NCBI RefSeq assembly: GCF_001282685.1
Contig: NZ_LN875035.1
Location: forward strand, 1,567,572 to 1,631,571
Direction of reading: 5' to 3'
DNA length: 64,000 bases
Source: Niameybacter massiliensis
GTDB taxonomy: Bacteria > Bacillota > Clostridia > Lachnospirales > Cellulosilyticaceae
The number at the start of each line of letters is the position of its first letter. Position 1 is the first letter of the stretch. The notes below the pieces were generated by a model. The model was not told the origin of the DNA. It ran no database searches and saw nothing but the letters and a program-made list of their open reading frames with translations. Both the position numbers and the translations under genes were made by a program. This document shows positions 36,564-46,896 of this stretch, piece by piece.

Positions 36564-38349
36564 AGTCTAATATTTTCGGAATACGCAATGTAACAATCGT
36601 TCCACTATCTATTTTGCTTGTACATGTGATACCATATTTGTCTCCATAGGCTAGTTTGATTCTTTCGTGTACATTTCTTACGCCATAACCACTCCTTTGT
36701 TGTTCCATAGACTTATCAAAACTAAAATGTTTCTTAAAAGTCATTTCGCTCATACCAATCCCATCATCTTGTACATTCAAGCAAATGTCTTCTCCTTCTT
36801 CTAGCACCGTTACTAAAATCATGCCTTCTCCGCTTGCCTTCTCAAAAATACCATGTATAATTGCATTTTCTACAATAGGCTGAAGAATAATTTTAATCAC
36901 TTTATACTGCATAAGCTTTTCATCTGCTTGTATCATTAGTTCAACCCGTTGATTGAACCTTAAATTTAAAATTTGTACATAGAGTTCTACATGACGGAGT
37001 TCTTCTTTAATACTGATACAGTCTCTACCACGACTTAAGGAAATTTTGTAAAATTGTCCTAATGCTTTTACCATGGTTACAATTTCAGGAATTTCTCTAT
37101 CTATAGCAATACAATTAATAAGATCTAGGGAATTATATAGAAAATGGGGATTAATCTGGGCTTGTAACGCCTTCAGCTCTAGGCTCTTAATTGCTTTACC
37201 TGCCTCTTCTTTTTCCTGCATAAGGATATTGATACGTTGCATCATATTATTAAACGCTTGCATGGTCACACCAATCTCATCTGTACCCTCTGCTTGAATC
37301 GTAATACTCATATCTCCTTCTTCAACCTTTTGTATAGACTGTGTAAGCTTAATGACACGATTAAGCGTTAAGCTAGATAATGCATAGGCTATACAATATG
37401 CCATACCGCCTACCACTATCACAAGCAACAATAAACTGACTATTAATCTTGTTATCTCTCCATATACATCTTCATAAGGAATGACACTTACCATATACCA
37501 TTGTGTATCTGAAATAGAGGCATAACGATAGAAATATTTTTCTTTACCAATGAGTGTTTCATGCCACTGTTCCTGTGTTTCATTACTCATACGCAAAAAT
37601 AAAGTGGTATAAAAACCTTTATCAAAGTGCTTATTAGAGGTAACTAACAAGCGATTTTGCTCAATTAAAAAAAAAGAACTATTTTCTGTAACAGGTGTCC
37701 TTATTGCTAAATCCATAAAATATTTTTTGCTAATCTCTATGCGCAGTACTGCTAAAATCTCTGATAAATCACTAGGGTCATAGAGCAATCTAACCATAGA
37801 AAAACATTCTTTCTCTTCTTCACTCGTATCTTGAAATAATTCTGGATCAAACCAGTAATTTACCTTTTTCGACTCACTTGCCTTCACAAACCAATCTTTA
37901 TTTTGGATACTTTCTAGCTTAAAAATTTCTTTATTTTGCCCTGCATAGATACTTTCATTATTAACATAGAAACTTATTTTTTCTACATTTGTAACATCTC
38001 TAAAATGCTTAAAAATCTCTACAAGTGTCTTACTATCTATCAACTGATTATAGATTGGATAGCCTGACAAATCAGTTGTTGCCATACGATAAATCAACTT
38101 ATTTTTAGCTAAGGTATTCATCATTTCATCTATCTGTCTAAAATTTTCTTCCATCATAAACTGAGTATTACTAAATGTCTTTGTTGCTGCAGATAAGGTT
38201 TGATCATGCATCATATAGGATAACTTGCTAAAAGTTACTATGGAAAAGCATCCAAGGGGTATAAGAAGTAAGAAAAAATACATGCCTAACAATTTATTTT
38301 TAATATGACCATTATAAAGTTTTTTCCCTAACCTATATTTCATCCTCAT
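36562..38349 (-). CDS. YesM-type sensor histidine kinase
   Basis: 595 residues. TM1 about 20-42, a large extracytoplasmic dCache-like sensor (about 45-300), TM2 about 305-325, HAMP about 330-380. The His_kinase domain has QINPHFLYNSL with the phospho-accepting His at about 402, and the ATPase shows IVENAIIHG and GIGM..., GYGVRNVHERI. It should sense a sugar-derived ligand outside the cell. Its start overlaps the end of the response regulator gene by 17 bases. An ATG 6 bases downstream is an alternative start. Confidence 0.94.
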   Translation of the reverse strand: MRMKYRLGKKLYNGHIKNKLLGMYFFLLLIPLGCFSIVTFSKLSYMMHDQTLSAATKTFSNTQFMMEENFRQIDEMMNTLAKNKLIYRMATTDLSGYPIYNQLIDSKTLVEIFKHFRDVTNVEKISFYVNNESIYAGQNKEIFKLESIQNKDWFVKASESKKVNYWFDPELFQDTSEEEKECFSMVRLLYDPSDLSEILAVLRIEISKKYFMDLAIRTPVTENSSFFLIEQNRLLVTSNKHFDKGFYTTLFLRMSNETQEQWHETLIGKEKYFYRYASISDTQWYMVSVIPYEDVYGEITRLIVSLLLLVIVVGGMAYCIAYALSSLTLNRVIKLTQSIQKVEEGDMSITIQAEGTDEIGVTMQAFNNMMQRINILMQEKEEAGKAIKSLELKALQAQINPHFLYNSLDLINCIAIDREIPEIVTMVKALGQFYKISLSRGRDCISIKEELRHVELYVQILNLRFNQRVELMIQADEKLMQYKVIKIILQPIVENAIIHGIFEKASGEGMILVTVLEEGEDICLNVQDDGIGMSEMTFKKHFSFDKSMEQQRSGYGVRNVHERIKLAYGDKYGITCTSKIDSGTIVTLRIPKILD

Positions 38350-39868
38350 ACGCCCAATGCCTTTCTCTAAATTGCTTTGGTGTAATCCCTGTTACTTTGC
38401 TAAAAACTTTTGTAAAGTACTTTCCATCTGCATAGCCTACTTTATAAGCAATATCATATAGTTTAAGTTTTGGATTTTTTAGCAATTCTTTTGCTTTATC
38501 AATGCGTAGCTGAGTAAGTGCTTGATTAATGGTTATACCTGTTTTCTTTTTATACATGACACATAAGTAACATTGTGTAAAATTAAAATAATTTGCCATA
38601 TCTTTGATGCTAAATTCAATTTCTTGATAATGCTCCTCCAGGTATTGATGCATCTTATAAAAGGGATCATCTACTTCAGTAGGTGCACGTTGTACCATTT
38701 CAAAAAATTTGCGTAGTGTTTCTTTTACAACACCTGCTGTACGATATAAAGTTTCTGACTGATTGAGCCTATGTATTATTTCTCTTCTTTCTAGTTTAGA
38801 GCTTAACATTCGTGACTCTACTTCTTGTAAGACATAGAAAATTAATTTAAAGTAGACATTTTTAACATAATTAATTGATGTTCCATTGGAATGTTCAAAC
38901 TGATTATAAAGCGTGTGTAAGAGCATCATCAACTCATGTTCTCTTCCTTCTTTTAACTCATGTTCAAAAGTATCAAATAACTCATGTTCAACTTCATAAG
39001 CTGGTTGTGCTGCTTGAACAACATAGACTTGATTTTCTTTTTCAAAGAAACACCTATTTATCCCTTCTCTTACAAATTCGCAGGCCTCTTGCAAATCAGA
39101 TAACCTAACACTCTGGTTAATAATCGATATAAAAATAAGTCCTTCCTTATTAATCTCAACCATTTGACTGACTACACTCTGAATTTTTTCTTTAAATTGA
39201 CTCCATTTCTCTCCACCTTTTACAATTAAAAACAAAATACCTACCCTATCCATACTTTTAATACAAGATTCTTTTGGAAAATTATACGTTAAAATTTCTT
39301 GATAAGCTAAATACTCATTAGAAGGCATAGCAACATGTAATTTAAACGCAGCAATATAATAATTAAGATTACTTGCAAAACTCGGTTTTGCTTCTAGAAC
39401 AAGTTTCACAAAATCTTCTTCATTTAGAGTCACCTTGGTCATAAGTTGTTCCTCTAACAAATTCGTCTCCATTTTAAATACACGGATCTTTATTTCTTGT
39501 ATTAGCTCTGTCATTAGCTTTGTAATATCTTCAAGGTCAATGGGTTTTTCTATAAAATTAGTGGCCTTAATTTGAATAGCCGTTTTTAAATATTCCTTAT
39601 CTGCATAAGCACTTAAAAAGACAAAACAATTATCTGGTTGTTCCTTTCTAATTGCTTTTGCCATTTCAATTCCGTTCATATGTGGCATCTTAATATCACT
39701 AATAATAATATGAGGCTTGAGTTCCCTAGCTAACTTTAAGCCTTCCATACCATTTTCAGCACTATATACCTGCTCTACCCCTAACTGTTGCCACGGAATA
39801 TGTTTGACTAAAATCTGTCTTGTAGCACCTTCATCATCTACAATAAGTACAATGATTGATTGATTCAT
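38333..39868 (-). CDS. YesN-type response regulator with AraC DNA-binding domain
   Basis: 511 residues from the ATG at 39868 (AAGGGAG upstream); a GTG three codons earlier is less likely. The receiver domain has VLIVDDE at the start and the phospho-acceptor Asp in HIIISDIKMPHMNG. A middle region of ~250 residues follows, and then two AraC helix-turn-helix repeats at the C-terminus (IKDMANYFNFTQCYLCVMYKKKTG and LYDIAYKVGYADGKYFTKVFSKVTG). It probably activates the ABC operon. Confidence 0.94.
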   Translation of the reverse strand: MNQSIIVLIVDDEGATRQILVKHIPWQQLGVEQVYSAENGMEGLKLARELKPHIIISDIKMPHMNGIEMAKAIRKEQPDNCFVFLSAYADKEYLKTAIQIKATNFIEKPIDLEDITKLMTELIQEIKIRVFKMETNLLEEQLMTKVTLNEEDFVKLVLEAKPSFASNLNYYIAAFKLHVAMPSNEYLAYQEILTYNFPKESCIKSMDRVGILFLIVKGGEKWSQFKEKIQSVVSQMVEINKEGLIFISIINQSVRLSDLQEACEFVREGINRCFFEKENQVYVVQAAQPAYEVEHELFDTFEHELKEGREHELMMLLHTLYNQFEHSNGTSINYVKNVYFKLIFYVLQEVESRMLSSKLERREIIHRLNQSETLYRTAGVVKETLRKFFEMVQRAPTEVDDPFYKMHQYLEEHYQEIEFSIKDMANYFNFTQCYLCVMYKKKTGITINQALTQLRIDKAKELLKNPKLKLYDIAYKVGYADGKYFTKVFSKVTGITPKQFRERHWAYEDEI

Positions 39869-39904
39869 GCTCAACACTCCCTTTAATCTATAGCCCTTTC
39901 CATA

Positions 39905-41473
39905 TTAACTTTCTAATATCAACTTTCTAATACTTTCAAATTGTTCCACCTCTGTATTATACACTTTAAAGGATGGGCACAACTTCTGCATCCATCTTCG
40001 CACTTGTTCTTGTTGTATACAGGGTAATGCCTTGAATAATTCATAGTCTTGTGCACCTGCCCTTTGAGCAATATAACGCATACTTCTATAAACATCTTTT
40101 TCTCCTGGGTAAATAATATGTGCATCTCCTGCTGGAAGTTTCTTTCCCTTATGAGGACAACATGCCTCATGGTATAGATCTTCTCCTATATAATAATTAA
40201 ATCCCCAGTGTAAAAAGCCACTAAGTCCATAATAAAAAACCATCCACAAAATATATCTAGAAACTAACAGGGGTAAGTCCATACTCCTATTCATAATTTT
40301 CCCAGCTGGAAAAGCACAGGTATAATACCATATTTGCTCACCCGCATCTTGAATCTCTTGAAACTTTTCTCTATGTTTTTCATAAGTATCTTGTTTAGGC
40401 ACCCATATATCTATGCCTCCACCTAAATTAAAAGTTTCTACCGCCTCTATAATGTTTACTCCTGGTACACACTTTCTAAATACAGAAGCAATGGCTCTAT
40501 AGCTTAAAGCATTATATACTTGAGGCTCATCTGCTAAGGACTGCATAATTCTTCTATTCCATCCTTTTTCGTCTACAATACTTTGCCATTTGCAAAAATA
40601 TTTTTTGAGTTGGTAATACCCCTCTAAGCTTTCTGCTGCAATACTTGGCTCCCACAGTAAGTAATATCCTTTATCGTTCCATTCTCCCCAATGTGCTATA
40701 CATGCCCCTACAATGAATGGTGCACCTTCTTCTAAGGCTATCTCACCTGCTTTAATAACTTCTGTAAAATCAAAATCAACAACTTCATTCTTCTCATTTC
40801 TAATAGACTTTGCGTAAGGGAGCATAATATGGGTACAATGCATTTCTAACTGCCTTCGTACATAAAGGCGATAAAGTGCCCAGTATGCTTTAGAATTTAA
40901 TGTAACCCCATGGTTCTTTACGATATTATCGTAACAAAAAAAATTCATCATCCCCAACTTTTGGTGTTTTTGTTCAGGCAATCGTTTATCATACACTTGT
41001 AATTTAATAACAATCTCTACAACCTTTTGTTGTTTGCTTTCATCTTCTATAAAAAGTTTTAAGATACCCCTTACTTCTCCTACTGCTCCCTCTCCTACCT
41101 TAAACTGTATATAAAGAGGGATACGCTTTTCATAACTTTCTACTTTTTCCCAAGGTATGAGACAATCATAAACTTTAAAGGGTGCTTGCCGAGTCACAAA
41201 GGTTTTGCATCTTTCATAGTCTAGGGTGGTCATAAACTCTAAATCTGTATTTTCATCTACAGTAATAGACTCTAAATAAAATACTTCTGTTTCTATAGGT
41301 TGTTCTACTTCCCAGTTCATCTGAATATGACATAATTTAAATTTTTCCAGAGGGTCTAGAATACACTGAAAGCCTATATAGGCATTTTGAGCTGTATGTA
41401 AATGTGCATGCGTATTCTTATTTACCTCTGTATCTGGATAAAGCCATTCATTTTCATTATAAATAGATAGCAT
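39905..41473 (-). CDS. DUF4091 protein, GH123-like glycosidase candidate
   Basis: 522 residues, no signal peptide, so probably cytoplasmic. An N-terminal beta-rich region (about 1-170) precedes a TIM-barrel-like half matching DUF4091. The catalytic-type motif is MQSLADEPQ: in GH123 beta-N-acetylgalactosaminidases the Asp-Glu pair of a DE motif performs substrate-assisted catalysis. Other barrel signatures are MMNFFCYDN, IVGACIAHWGEW and GFLHWGFNYY. It is the first gene of the operon with YesN and YesM. It may act on the imported sugar; activity is inferred. Confidence 0.82.
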   Translation of the reverse strand: MLSIYNENEWLYPDTEVNKNTHAHLHTAQNAYIGFQCILDPLEKFKLCHIQMNWEVEQPIETEVFYLESITVDENTDLEFMTTLDYERCKTFVTRQAPFKVYDCLIPWEKVESYEKRIPLYIQFKVGEGAVGEVRGILKLFIEDESKQQKVVEIVIKLQVYDKRLPEQKHQKLGMMNFFCYDNIVKNHGVTLNSKAYWALYRLYVRRQLEMHCTHIMLPYAKSIRNEKNEVVDFDFTEVIKAGEIALEEGAPFIVGACIAHWGEWNDKGYYLLWEPSIAAESLEGYYQLKKYFCKWQSIVDEKGWNRRIMQSLADEPQVYNALSYRAIASVFRKCVPGVNIIEAVETFNLGGGIDIWVPKQDTYEKHREKFQEIQDAGEQIWYYTCAFPAGKIMNRSMDLPLLVSRYILWMVFYYGLSGFLHWGFNYYIGEDLYHEACCPHKGKKLPAGDAHIIYPGEKDVYRSMRYIAQRAGAQDYELFKALPCIQQEQVRRWMQKLCPSFKVYNTEVEQFESIRKLILES

Positions 41474-41524
41474 TTTAGACCTCCCTATATATTTGTATAC
41501 GTCTATTATATATTATATTTGTGC

Positions 41525-41560
41525 AAAAAAGTCCCAAAATCATTTAAAATTTCAGGACTT
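41525..41560 (-). terminator. Terminator after ligA
   Basis: AAAAAGTCC and GGACTTTTT form a stem around a long AT-rich loop, 76 bases after the ligA stop. Confidence 0.7.
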
Positions 41561-41635
41561 TTTACAATTCTATTTATAGTATTTGTAGAAGTAATTTATA
41601 TCTAATATTAGAAATGCATTAAACTATTTAATGTT

Positions 41636-43594
41636 TTATTCTTGTATCATTTGTAAGAAATCTTCTTCAGTTAAAATAGGTATTTCAAGTTCTTTTGCTT
41701 TTTTATTTTTACTAGAAGCAGATGTATTATCATTATTAATAAGGTAATCTGTCTTCTTACTTACAGAGCCTGTTACTTTTCCACCTAATTCTTCTATCTT
41801 ATTACTTAATGCTTTACGGTTAGCAAAGTGATTTACATCTCCTGTAATAACAAATGTTTTCCCTTCTAGAGTAAGTGCACTAGTTTCTACCTTCTCTACT
41901 TGTTTAAATTTGATTTCTTTTGTTAAACGCTCTAGCATTTCTACATTAATTGGCAATTGGAAATAGTCATGCATCTCACGTGCAATAACTGGTCCGACTC
42001 CCTCTATTGTTACTAATTCCTCTGGTGTTGCTTTCTGAATAGCTTCCAAGTCATTTTCAAAATGCTTACAGATTAGTTTTGCATTCATTGGCCCTACTTG
42101 TAGGATGCCTAATGCGTAAATAAATTGATGTAAGTTAACTTCTCTTGTACGTTCAATAGCACTAATTAATTTATCATAAGATTTTTGTCCAAAGCCTTCC
42201 ATAGCTTTAATCTCTTCTTCATAGTCTGATAAATGATATAAAGAAGCAAAGTCTACTAAAAAACCTTTTGCTAAGAATTTCTCTACTGTAGCTTCTGATA
42301 GTCCTTCAATATTCATAGCATCGCGGCTTGCATAGTGAACAAACGCTTGCTGACGTTGTGCTGGGCAGTTACCATTTGGACAATAAACTGTTTTAGCTGT
42401 CTTATCTTGTTTGATTACAGTTTCTGCACCACATACATGACATTCATGAGGTGGCTCAATTGGCCCTGACTGAGTTAAATTCTCAGCTATTTGTGGAATG
42501 ATCATGTTGGCTTTAAAAACAGTTACTTGATCTCCAATACCAATTTTTAAATCTTCTACAATACTTAAGTTATGCAGACTTGCACGTTCTACCGTTGTTC
42601 CTTCTAATTCTACTGGCTCAAAAATAGCCACGGGATTAATAAGCCCTGTACGAGATGTATTCCATTCTATGGCTATAATCTGTGTCTCGCTGATTTCATC
42701 TTGCCATTTGAAAGCAATACCATCTTTAGGGAACTTAGCCGTTGTTCCTAAACTTTTAGAATAGGCAATATCATCATAAACAAGTACAAGTCCATCAGAG
42801 GCAAAATCACGTTTTTTAACTTCGTCTCCAAAGTAGGCTACAGCTTCTTCAATATTTTCTTGTGTGACTGCTTTGTATTCTACTGTTTCAAATCCAAGGC
42901 CTTTTAGCCACTCCATCTTTTCCATTTTACTATTGCAAGCTTCATCACCTTCTACAACCGCAAATGCATAAAGGCGCACATTTCTCTTAGCTGTAATCTC
43001 TGAATTCAGTTGTCGTACGCTTCCACTACAAAGGTTACGTGGGTTTTTGTATTTGTCATCCCCTTCTAACTTTTCATTGATACGTTCAAAGTCGCTATAG
43101 GTAATGACTGCTTCTCCACGAATTACGAGGCGCTCTTTGTAAGAAATAGTAAGAGGAAGGTTGAGAAATGTTCTCGCATTATTTGTTACATCTTCCCCTA
43201 TTTCACCATTTCCACGGGTTACAGCTTGTATGAGCTTTCCTTCTTCATAAGTACATACAATAGTCAGACCGTCCAACTTCCAAGAAAGCATACCAAGCTG
43301 ATTTCCTAAGAAACTTTTTAGCTTTTCTATTTCCTTGGTTTTATCTAAAGATAACATTCTAGATGGATGGGTTACTTTCTTCAAGTTACTTGCTACTTCA
43401 TAACCAACCTTTTGCGTTACGCTTCCAGCAAGTACTGTCCCTGTTTCTTCTTCAAGTTTTAAGAGTTCATCATATAATTTATCATATTCAAAGTTACTCA
43501 TCAGCTCACGATTTTCTTGTTCATAAGCATAGGCTGCTTTTTTGAGTAGCTCAACTAATTCTTGCATACGTTTCATCGTTTCTTCGTAGTTCAT
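41636..43594 (-). CDS. ligA: NAD-dependent DNA ligase LigA
   Basis: 652 residues from the ATG at 43594, chosen because AGGAG lies 6 bases upstream; adjacent in-frame ATGs fit less well. The adenylation domain has the nucleophile Lys106 in SWKLDGL, then the OB fold. The four-cysteine zinc finger is CHVCG...CPNGNCP. The HhH repeats include IEGLSEATVEKFLAKGF and IEGVGPVIAREM, and a BRCT domain (about 570-650) ends the protein. It seals nicks in replication and repair. KLDG replaces the more usual KIDG, a conservative change. Confidence 0.96.
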   Translation of the reverse strand: MNYEETMKRMQELVELLKKAAYAYEQENRELMSNFEYDKLYDELLKLEEETGTVLAGSVTQKVGYEVASNLKKVTHPSRMLSLDKTKEIEKLKSFLGNQLGMLSWKLDGLTIVCTYEEGKLIQAVTRGNGEIGEDVTNNARTFLNLPLTISYKERLVIRGEAVITYSDFERINEKLEGDDKYKNPRNLCSGSVRQLNSEITAKRNVRLYAFAVVEGDEACNSKMEKMEWLKGLGFETVEYKAVTQENIEEAVAYFGDEVKKRDFASDGLVLVYDDIAYSKSLGTTAKFPKDGIAFKWQDEISETQIIAIEWNTSRTGLINPVAIFEPVELEGTTVERASLHNLSIVEDLKIGIGDQVTVFKANMIIPQIAENLTQSGPIEPPHECHVCGAETVIKQDKTAKTVYCPNGNCPAQRQQAFVHYASRDAMNIEGLSEATVEKFLAKGFLVDFASLYHLSDYEEEIKAMEGFGQKSYDKLISAIERTREVNLHQFIYALGILQVGPMNAKLICKHFENDLEAIQKATPEELVTIEGVGPVIAREMHDYFQLPINVEMLERLTKEIKFKQVEKVETSALTLEGKTFVITGDVNHFANRKALSNKIEELGGKVTGSVSKKTDYLINNDNTSASSKNKKAKELEIPILTEEDFLQMIQE

Positions 43595-43773
43595 CATTAT
43601 CTCCTTTTGTACATTCTTCATCCTATATAGTTTGCCGTTATAATCTTTTTTAATCTCAGATAAAGTGAGTTCTAAAGTCTAGATGGCAATCATCAGATCA
43701 ACTATGTATATTCTCTATATTGCATGAGTTTCAACTTATTTTCAAGTCAAAGCGCCTTATATGATATAAAAAT

Positions 43774-43800
43774 AAAAGGAGCGTCAACAACGCTCCTTTT
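43774..43800 (-). terminator. Terminator after the SHOCT-like gene
   Basis: AAAAGGAGCG and CGCTCCTTTT form a 10-bp stem directly after the stop. Confidence 0.85.
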
Positions 43801-43804
43801 CCCC

Positions 43805-43999
43805 TTAGCAAAACTCTATATTTGGTTTTTCCGCTGCTGCTTGTGTTAAAAAATCTTTTTTTACAAAAGTTAATTCATCGTATTCCGCTTCAGTAATTTT
43901 CCCCTTACTATACAACCTATCCGCTAATTTGATAAAATCTTTTGTGACTTGTACAAGTTCATCTAAACTTAATTCATCATTTTTATACATTTTATCCAT
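43805..43999 (-). CDS. Small SHOCT-like protein, 64 aa
   Basis: Short, helical, acidic. The segment LADRLYSKGKITEAEYDELTFVKKDFL follows the pattern of SHOCT domains (a short C-terminal domain of unknown role that mediates oligomerisation). AAGGGGGAAA precedes the ATG and a terminator follows, which supports a real single gene. Its partner is unknown. Confidence 0.75.
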   Translation of the reverse strand: MDKMYKNDELSLDELVQVTKDFIKLADRLYSKGKITEAEYDELTFVKKDFLTQAAAEKPNIEFC

Positions 44000-44081
44000 A
44001 TTATTTCCCCCTTACCACAATAACTTTAGCAGCGTTATAGGAATATTGTAACATTTACAGATAATTCCATCAAGTACTTTC

Positions 44082-46499
44082 TTACAATTTTTGTAACTTT
44101 GCAAAACGTGCACTCAATTTCTTTTCTTGACCTTTGTCAAAAGCTATTGTTACAAAGACATCATCTTCTGTATGATCCACATCTTTGATCGTTCCTGTAC
44201 CAAACATTTTATGCTTAACTTTCTCTCCAACAGTATAAGAATCACTCACTGTAGGTAGATTTTCTATTTTTTTACCTACACCACCTACTGTTGCCTTATA
44301 ATTAGAAGGTTGATTACCTCCTATTGCATTACGACTAAATGGTGAAAGTGGATTAGTATATGCTGTATTAAGCTTCATTTGACCATTTGTTGACGTTGGT
44401 GTGGCTAAACGTGTTGTTGTCCCACTAGCTGATTGCGTGTTAAGTTTACCAGCAAAGTAATCTGCTGCTGAACCACGGGCTGCAACACCTGTATTTAAGG
44501 ATTGTTTATTTGCAGGACTCGACATAGTTTGTGTGTACTGTGGCTTTTGAGCAGGTTTTCTATCTAATGCTGATAAATTAGTAAGTTCCCTTGGTAACTC
44601 CTTAATAAAGCGTGAATTAGTACAACCTTGTGTACGTCCAAATAATGTACGTTGTTGTGCATAGAGCATGTAAAGCTTCTCACGTGCACGTGTGATCCCA
44701 ACATAGCAAAGGCGACGTTCTTCTTCTACTTTATCTTCACCTTCTGTTAAGCTCATATAACTTGGGAATAATCCCTCTTCCATCCCTGGCATAAATACAA
44801 CTGGGAACTCTAATCCTTTTGCACTATGAAGTGTCATCAGTACTATTGAGTTGCTATGTTGGTCGTAGTTATCTACGTCTGCAACAAGGGCAACATCTTC
44901 TAGGAAACCAGCAAGAGATGGCTCTTCAGCAATCTCCATATACGCAGCTGCTTTAGATACAAGTTCTTCAATATTGGCAATACGGTCTTGATAATCTTCA
45001 CCATCTGTTTGGCGTAAGTAATCTCTATAACTTGTCTTTTCAATAATTGTTTCAAGTAAATGAGGGATATTGCCATCTTCTGCAACTTCACGTAGCTCTT
45101 CTATTAATGCCACAAAGCCTAACACCTTAAGAGCTGGTCCATTACCTAAGATACTCATCTCTTTAACTAATTTTGTTGCTTCATAGAAGTCCATTCCTTG
45201 TACATTGGCATAACGTGTAATCGTTTCAAGACTGCTTGCACCAATACCACGTTTGGGTACATTGATAATACGTTTCATAGAAACATCATCTTTTGTATTG
45301 GCTACTGTACGTAAATAAGCAAGCATATCTTTAACTTCTTTACGTTCGTAGAATCGTGTACCACCTAATAATCTATATGGAATACCATTTTTAATCATTT
45401 TTTCTTCCATTACACGAGACTGTGCATTGGTTCTATAAAGAATGGCATAATCTTTAAATTCATATTCACCTTGGTCAATACCCCTAACAATAATCTCAGA
45501 AACAGCATCTGCCTCACGATATTCATTGTCCATTTGGAGGATGGTAATAGGTTCACCCTTGTCATTTTCAGTCCAAAGGTTCTTTACTTTACGCCCATGA
45601 TTATGCGCAACCACTTTATTGGCTGCATCTAAAATATTTTGTGTAGAACGATAATTTTGCTCAAGTCGAATTACACTTGCATTATCAAAGTCACGTTCAA
45701 AGTCTAAGATGTTGCGGATATCCGCCCCACGCCAACCATAAATAGATTGGTCATCGTCCCCTACTACGCAAAGGTTCTTATATTTTTTAGCAAGCATTTG
45801 TACAAGTTGGTATTGAACACCATTAGTATCTTGATACTCATCTACTAAGATATATCTAAATTTATTTTGATAAAACTCTAATACATCTTTATGATCTCTA
45901 AAAAGAATACACGTATTAAGCATTAAATCATCAAAGTCCATTGCATCATTTTCTCTAAGCTTCTTTTGATAATGGGCATAGATTTGAGCAATAACTTTAT
46001 TTCTATAATCTTCTCCAGCTGTTTTTGCATATTCATCTGCTGTAATGAACTGATTTTTTTGATTACTAATTTCTCCAAGCACACCTGATATTGGGTGATT
46101 TTTCTCATTTATATTAAGCTGTTTCATAATATCTTTAAGGAGGGCTTTTTGGTCCGAAGTATCATAAATAGTAAAGTATCTACCATATCCAAGACGTTCA
46201 CTATTACGTCTTAAAATACGTACACACATAGCATGGAATGTACTAATCCACATATCTTTAACCATTTCTTCTCCAATGAGTGCACCAATACGTTCCCTCA
46301 TCTCGGCTGCTGCTTTATTGGTGAAAGTGATTGCGAGTATTGACCATGGAGATACATCCTTATTTTTAATAAGATGTGCAATACGATGTGTGAGCACCCT
46401 TGTCTTTCCTGATCCTGCCCCTGCTAGAACAAGAAGTGGTCCTTCTGTATGCAATACAGCTTCTTTTTGTTTATCATTTAATCCTGCTGTAAAATCCAT
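44082..46499 (-). CDS. pcrA: ATP-dependent DNA helicase PcrA (UvrD/Rep family)
   Basis: 805-residue superfamily 1A helicase. Walker A is AGAGSGKT at 26-33, motif II is VDEYQDTN, motif III is GDDDQSIYGWRGAD, motif IV is LEQNYRST, motif V is MTLHSAKGLEF and motif VI is CYVGITRAREKLYM. A ~120-residue low-complexity linker rich in Ser, Thr, Asn and Gln leads to a C-terminal Tudor-like domain that starts VGEKVKHKMFGTGTI and binds RNA polymerase. It works in repair and plasmid replication. YerC lies just upstream. Confidence 0.97.
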   Translation of the reverse strand: MDFTAGLNDKQKEAVLHTEGPLLVLAGAGSGKTRVLTHRIAHLIKNKDVSPWSILAITFTNKAAAEMRERIGALIGEEMVKDMWISTFHAMCVRILRRNSERLGYGRYFTIYDTSDQKALLKDIMKQLNINEKNHPISGVLGEISNQKNQFITADEYAKTAGEDYRNKVIAQIYAHYQKKLRENDAMDFDDLMLNTCILFRDHKDVLEFYQNKFRYILVDEYQDTNGVQYQLVQMLAKKYKNLCVVGDDDQSIYGWRGADIRNILDFERDFDNASVIRLEQNYRSTQNILDAANKVVAHNHGRKVKNLWTENDKGEPITILQMDNEYREADAVSEIIVRGIDQGEYEFKDYAILYRTNAQSRVMEEKMIKNGIPYRLLGGTRFYERKEVKDMLAYLRTVANTKDDVSMKRIINVPKRGIGASSLETITRYANVQGMDFYEATKLVKEMSILGNGPALKVLGFVALIEELREVAEDGNIPHLLETIIEKTSYRDYLRQTDGEDYQDRIANIEELVSKAAAYMEIAEEPSLAGFLEDVALVADVDNYDQHSNSIVLMTLHSAKGLEFPVVFMPGMEEGLFPSYMSLTEGEDKVEEERRLCYVGITRAREKLYMLYAQQRTLFGRTQGCTNSRFIKELPRELTNLSALDRKPAQKPQYTQTMSSPANKQSLNTGVAARGSAADYFAGKLNTQSASGTTTRLATPTSTNGQMKLNTAYTNPLSPFSRNAIGGNQPSNYKATVGGVGKKIENLPTVSDSYTVGEKVKHKMFGTGTIKDVDHTEDDVFVTIAFDKGQEKKLSARFAKLQKL

Positions 46500-46529
46500 T
46501 ATTCTTCCTCCTTCATCCTGTGTACAAAA

Positions 46530-46556
46530 ATAAAACAGCCTATTAAGCTGCTTTAC
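46530..46556 (-). terminator. Possible terminator after yerC
   Basis: AAAGCAGCTTAATAGGCTGTTTT forms an imperfect short stem with T4; it is weak, so pcrA may also be read from upstream. Confidence 0.4.
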
Positions 46557-46840
46557 TTTTTGATACGTTCTAAAATTAATTTATATCCATCTGATCCATA
46601 ACTTAAGCATCTATTCACACGACTTATTGTTGCTGTTGATGCTCCTGTTATCTGTTGAATTTCTGTATAGGTTCTTTTTGCTTCTAGCATCTTTGCAACT
46701 TCTAGACGTTGTGCCAAAGATTTAATCTCATTAATTGTACATATATCTTCAAAAAAGGCATAACATTCTTCAATATTTTCTAGTTTCAAAATTGCTTCAA
46801 ACAAACCATCTGTCATATCATCTTTGAGTTTGTTATTCAC
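46553..46840 (-). CDS. YerC/YecD family TrpR-like protein
   Basis: 95 residues. The helix-turn-helix (YTEIQQITGASTATISRVNRCL) and helical repeats of the TrpR superfamily are complete. YerC-type proteins sit next to pcrA in Firmicutes; their ligand, if any, is unknown. The start has AGGGGTGACT upstream. It is probably a DNA-binding dimer. Confidence 0.9.
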   Translation of the reverse strand: MNNKLKDDMTDGLFEAILKLENIEECYAFFEDICTINEIKSLAQRLEVAKMLEAKRTYTEIQQITGASTATISRVNRCLSYGSDGYKLILERIKK

Positions 46841-46896
46841 TTAAGTCACCCCTTGTCCTATTCTCCTCCTCATTTTACCGTATCAGGAAGGACATT

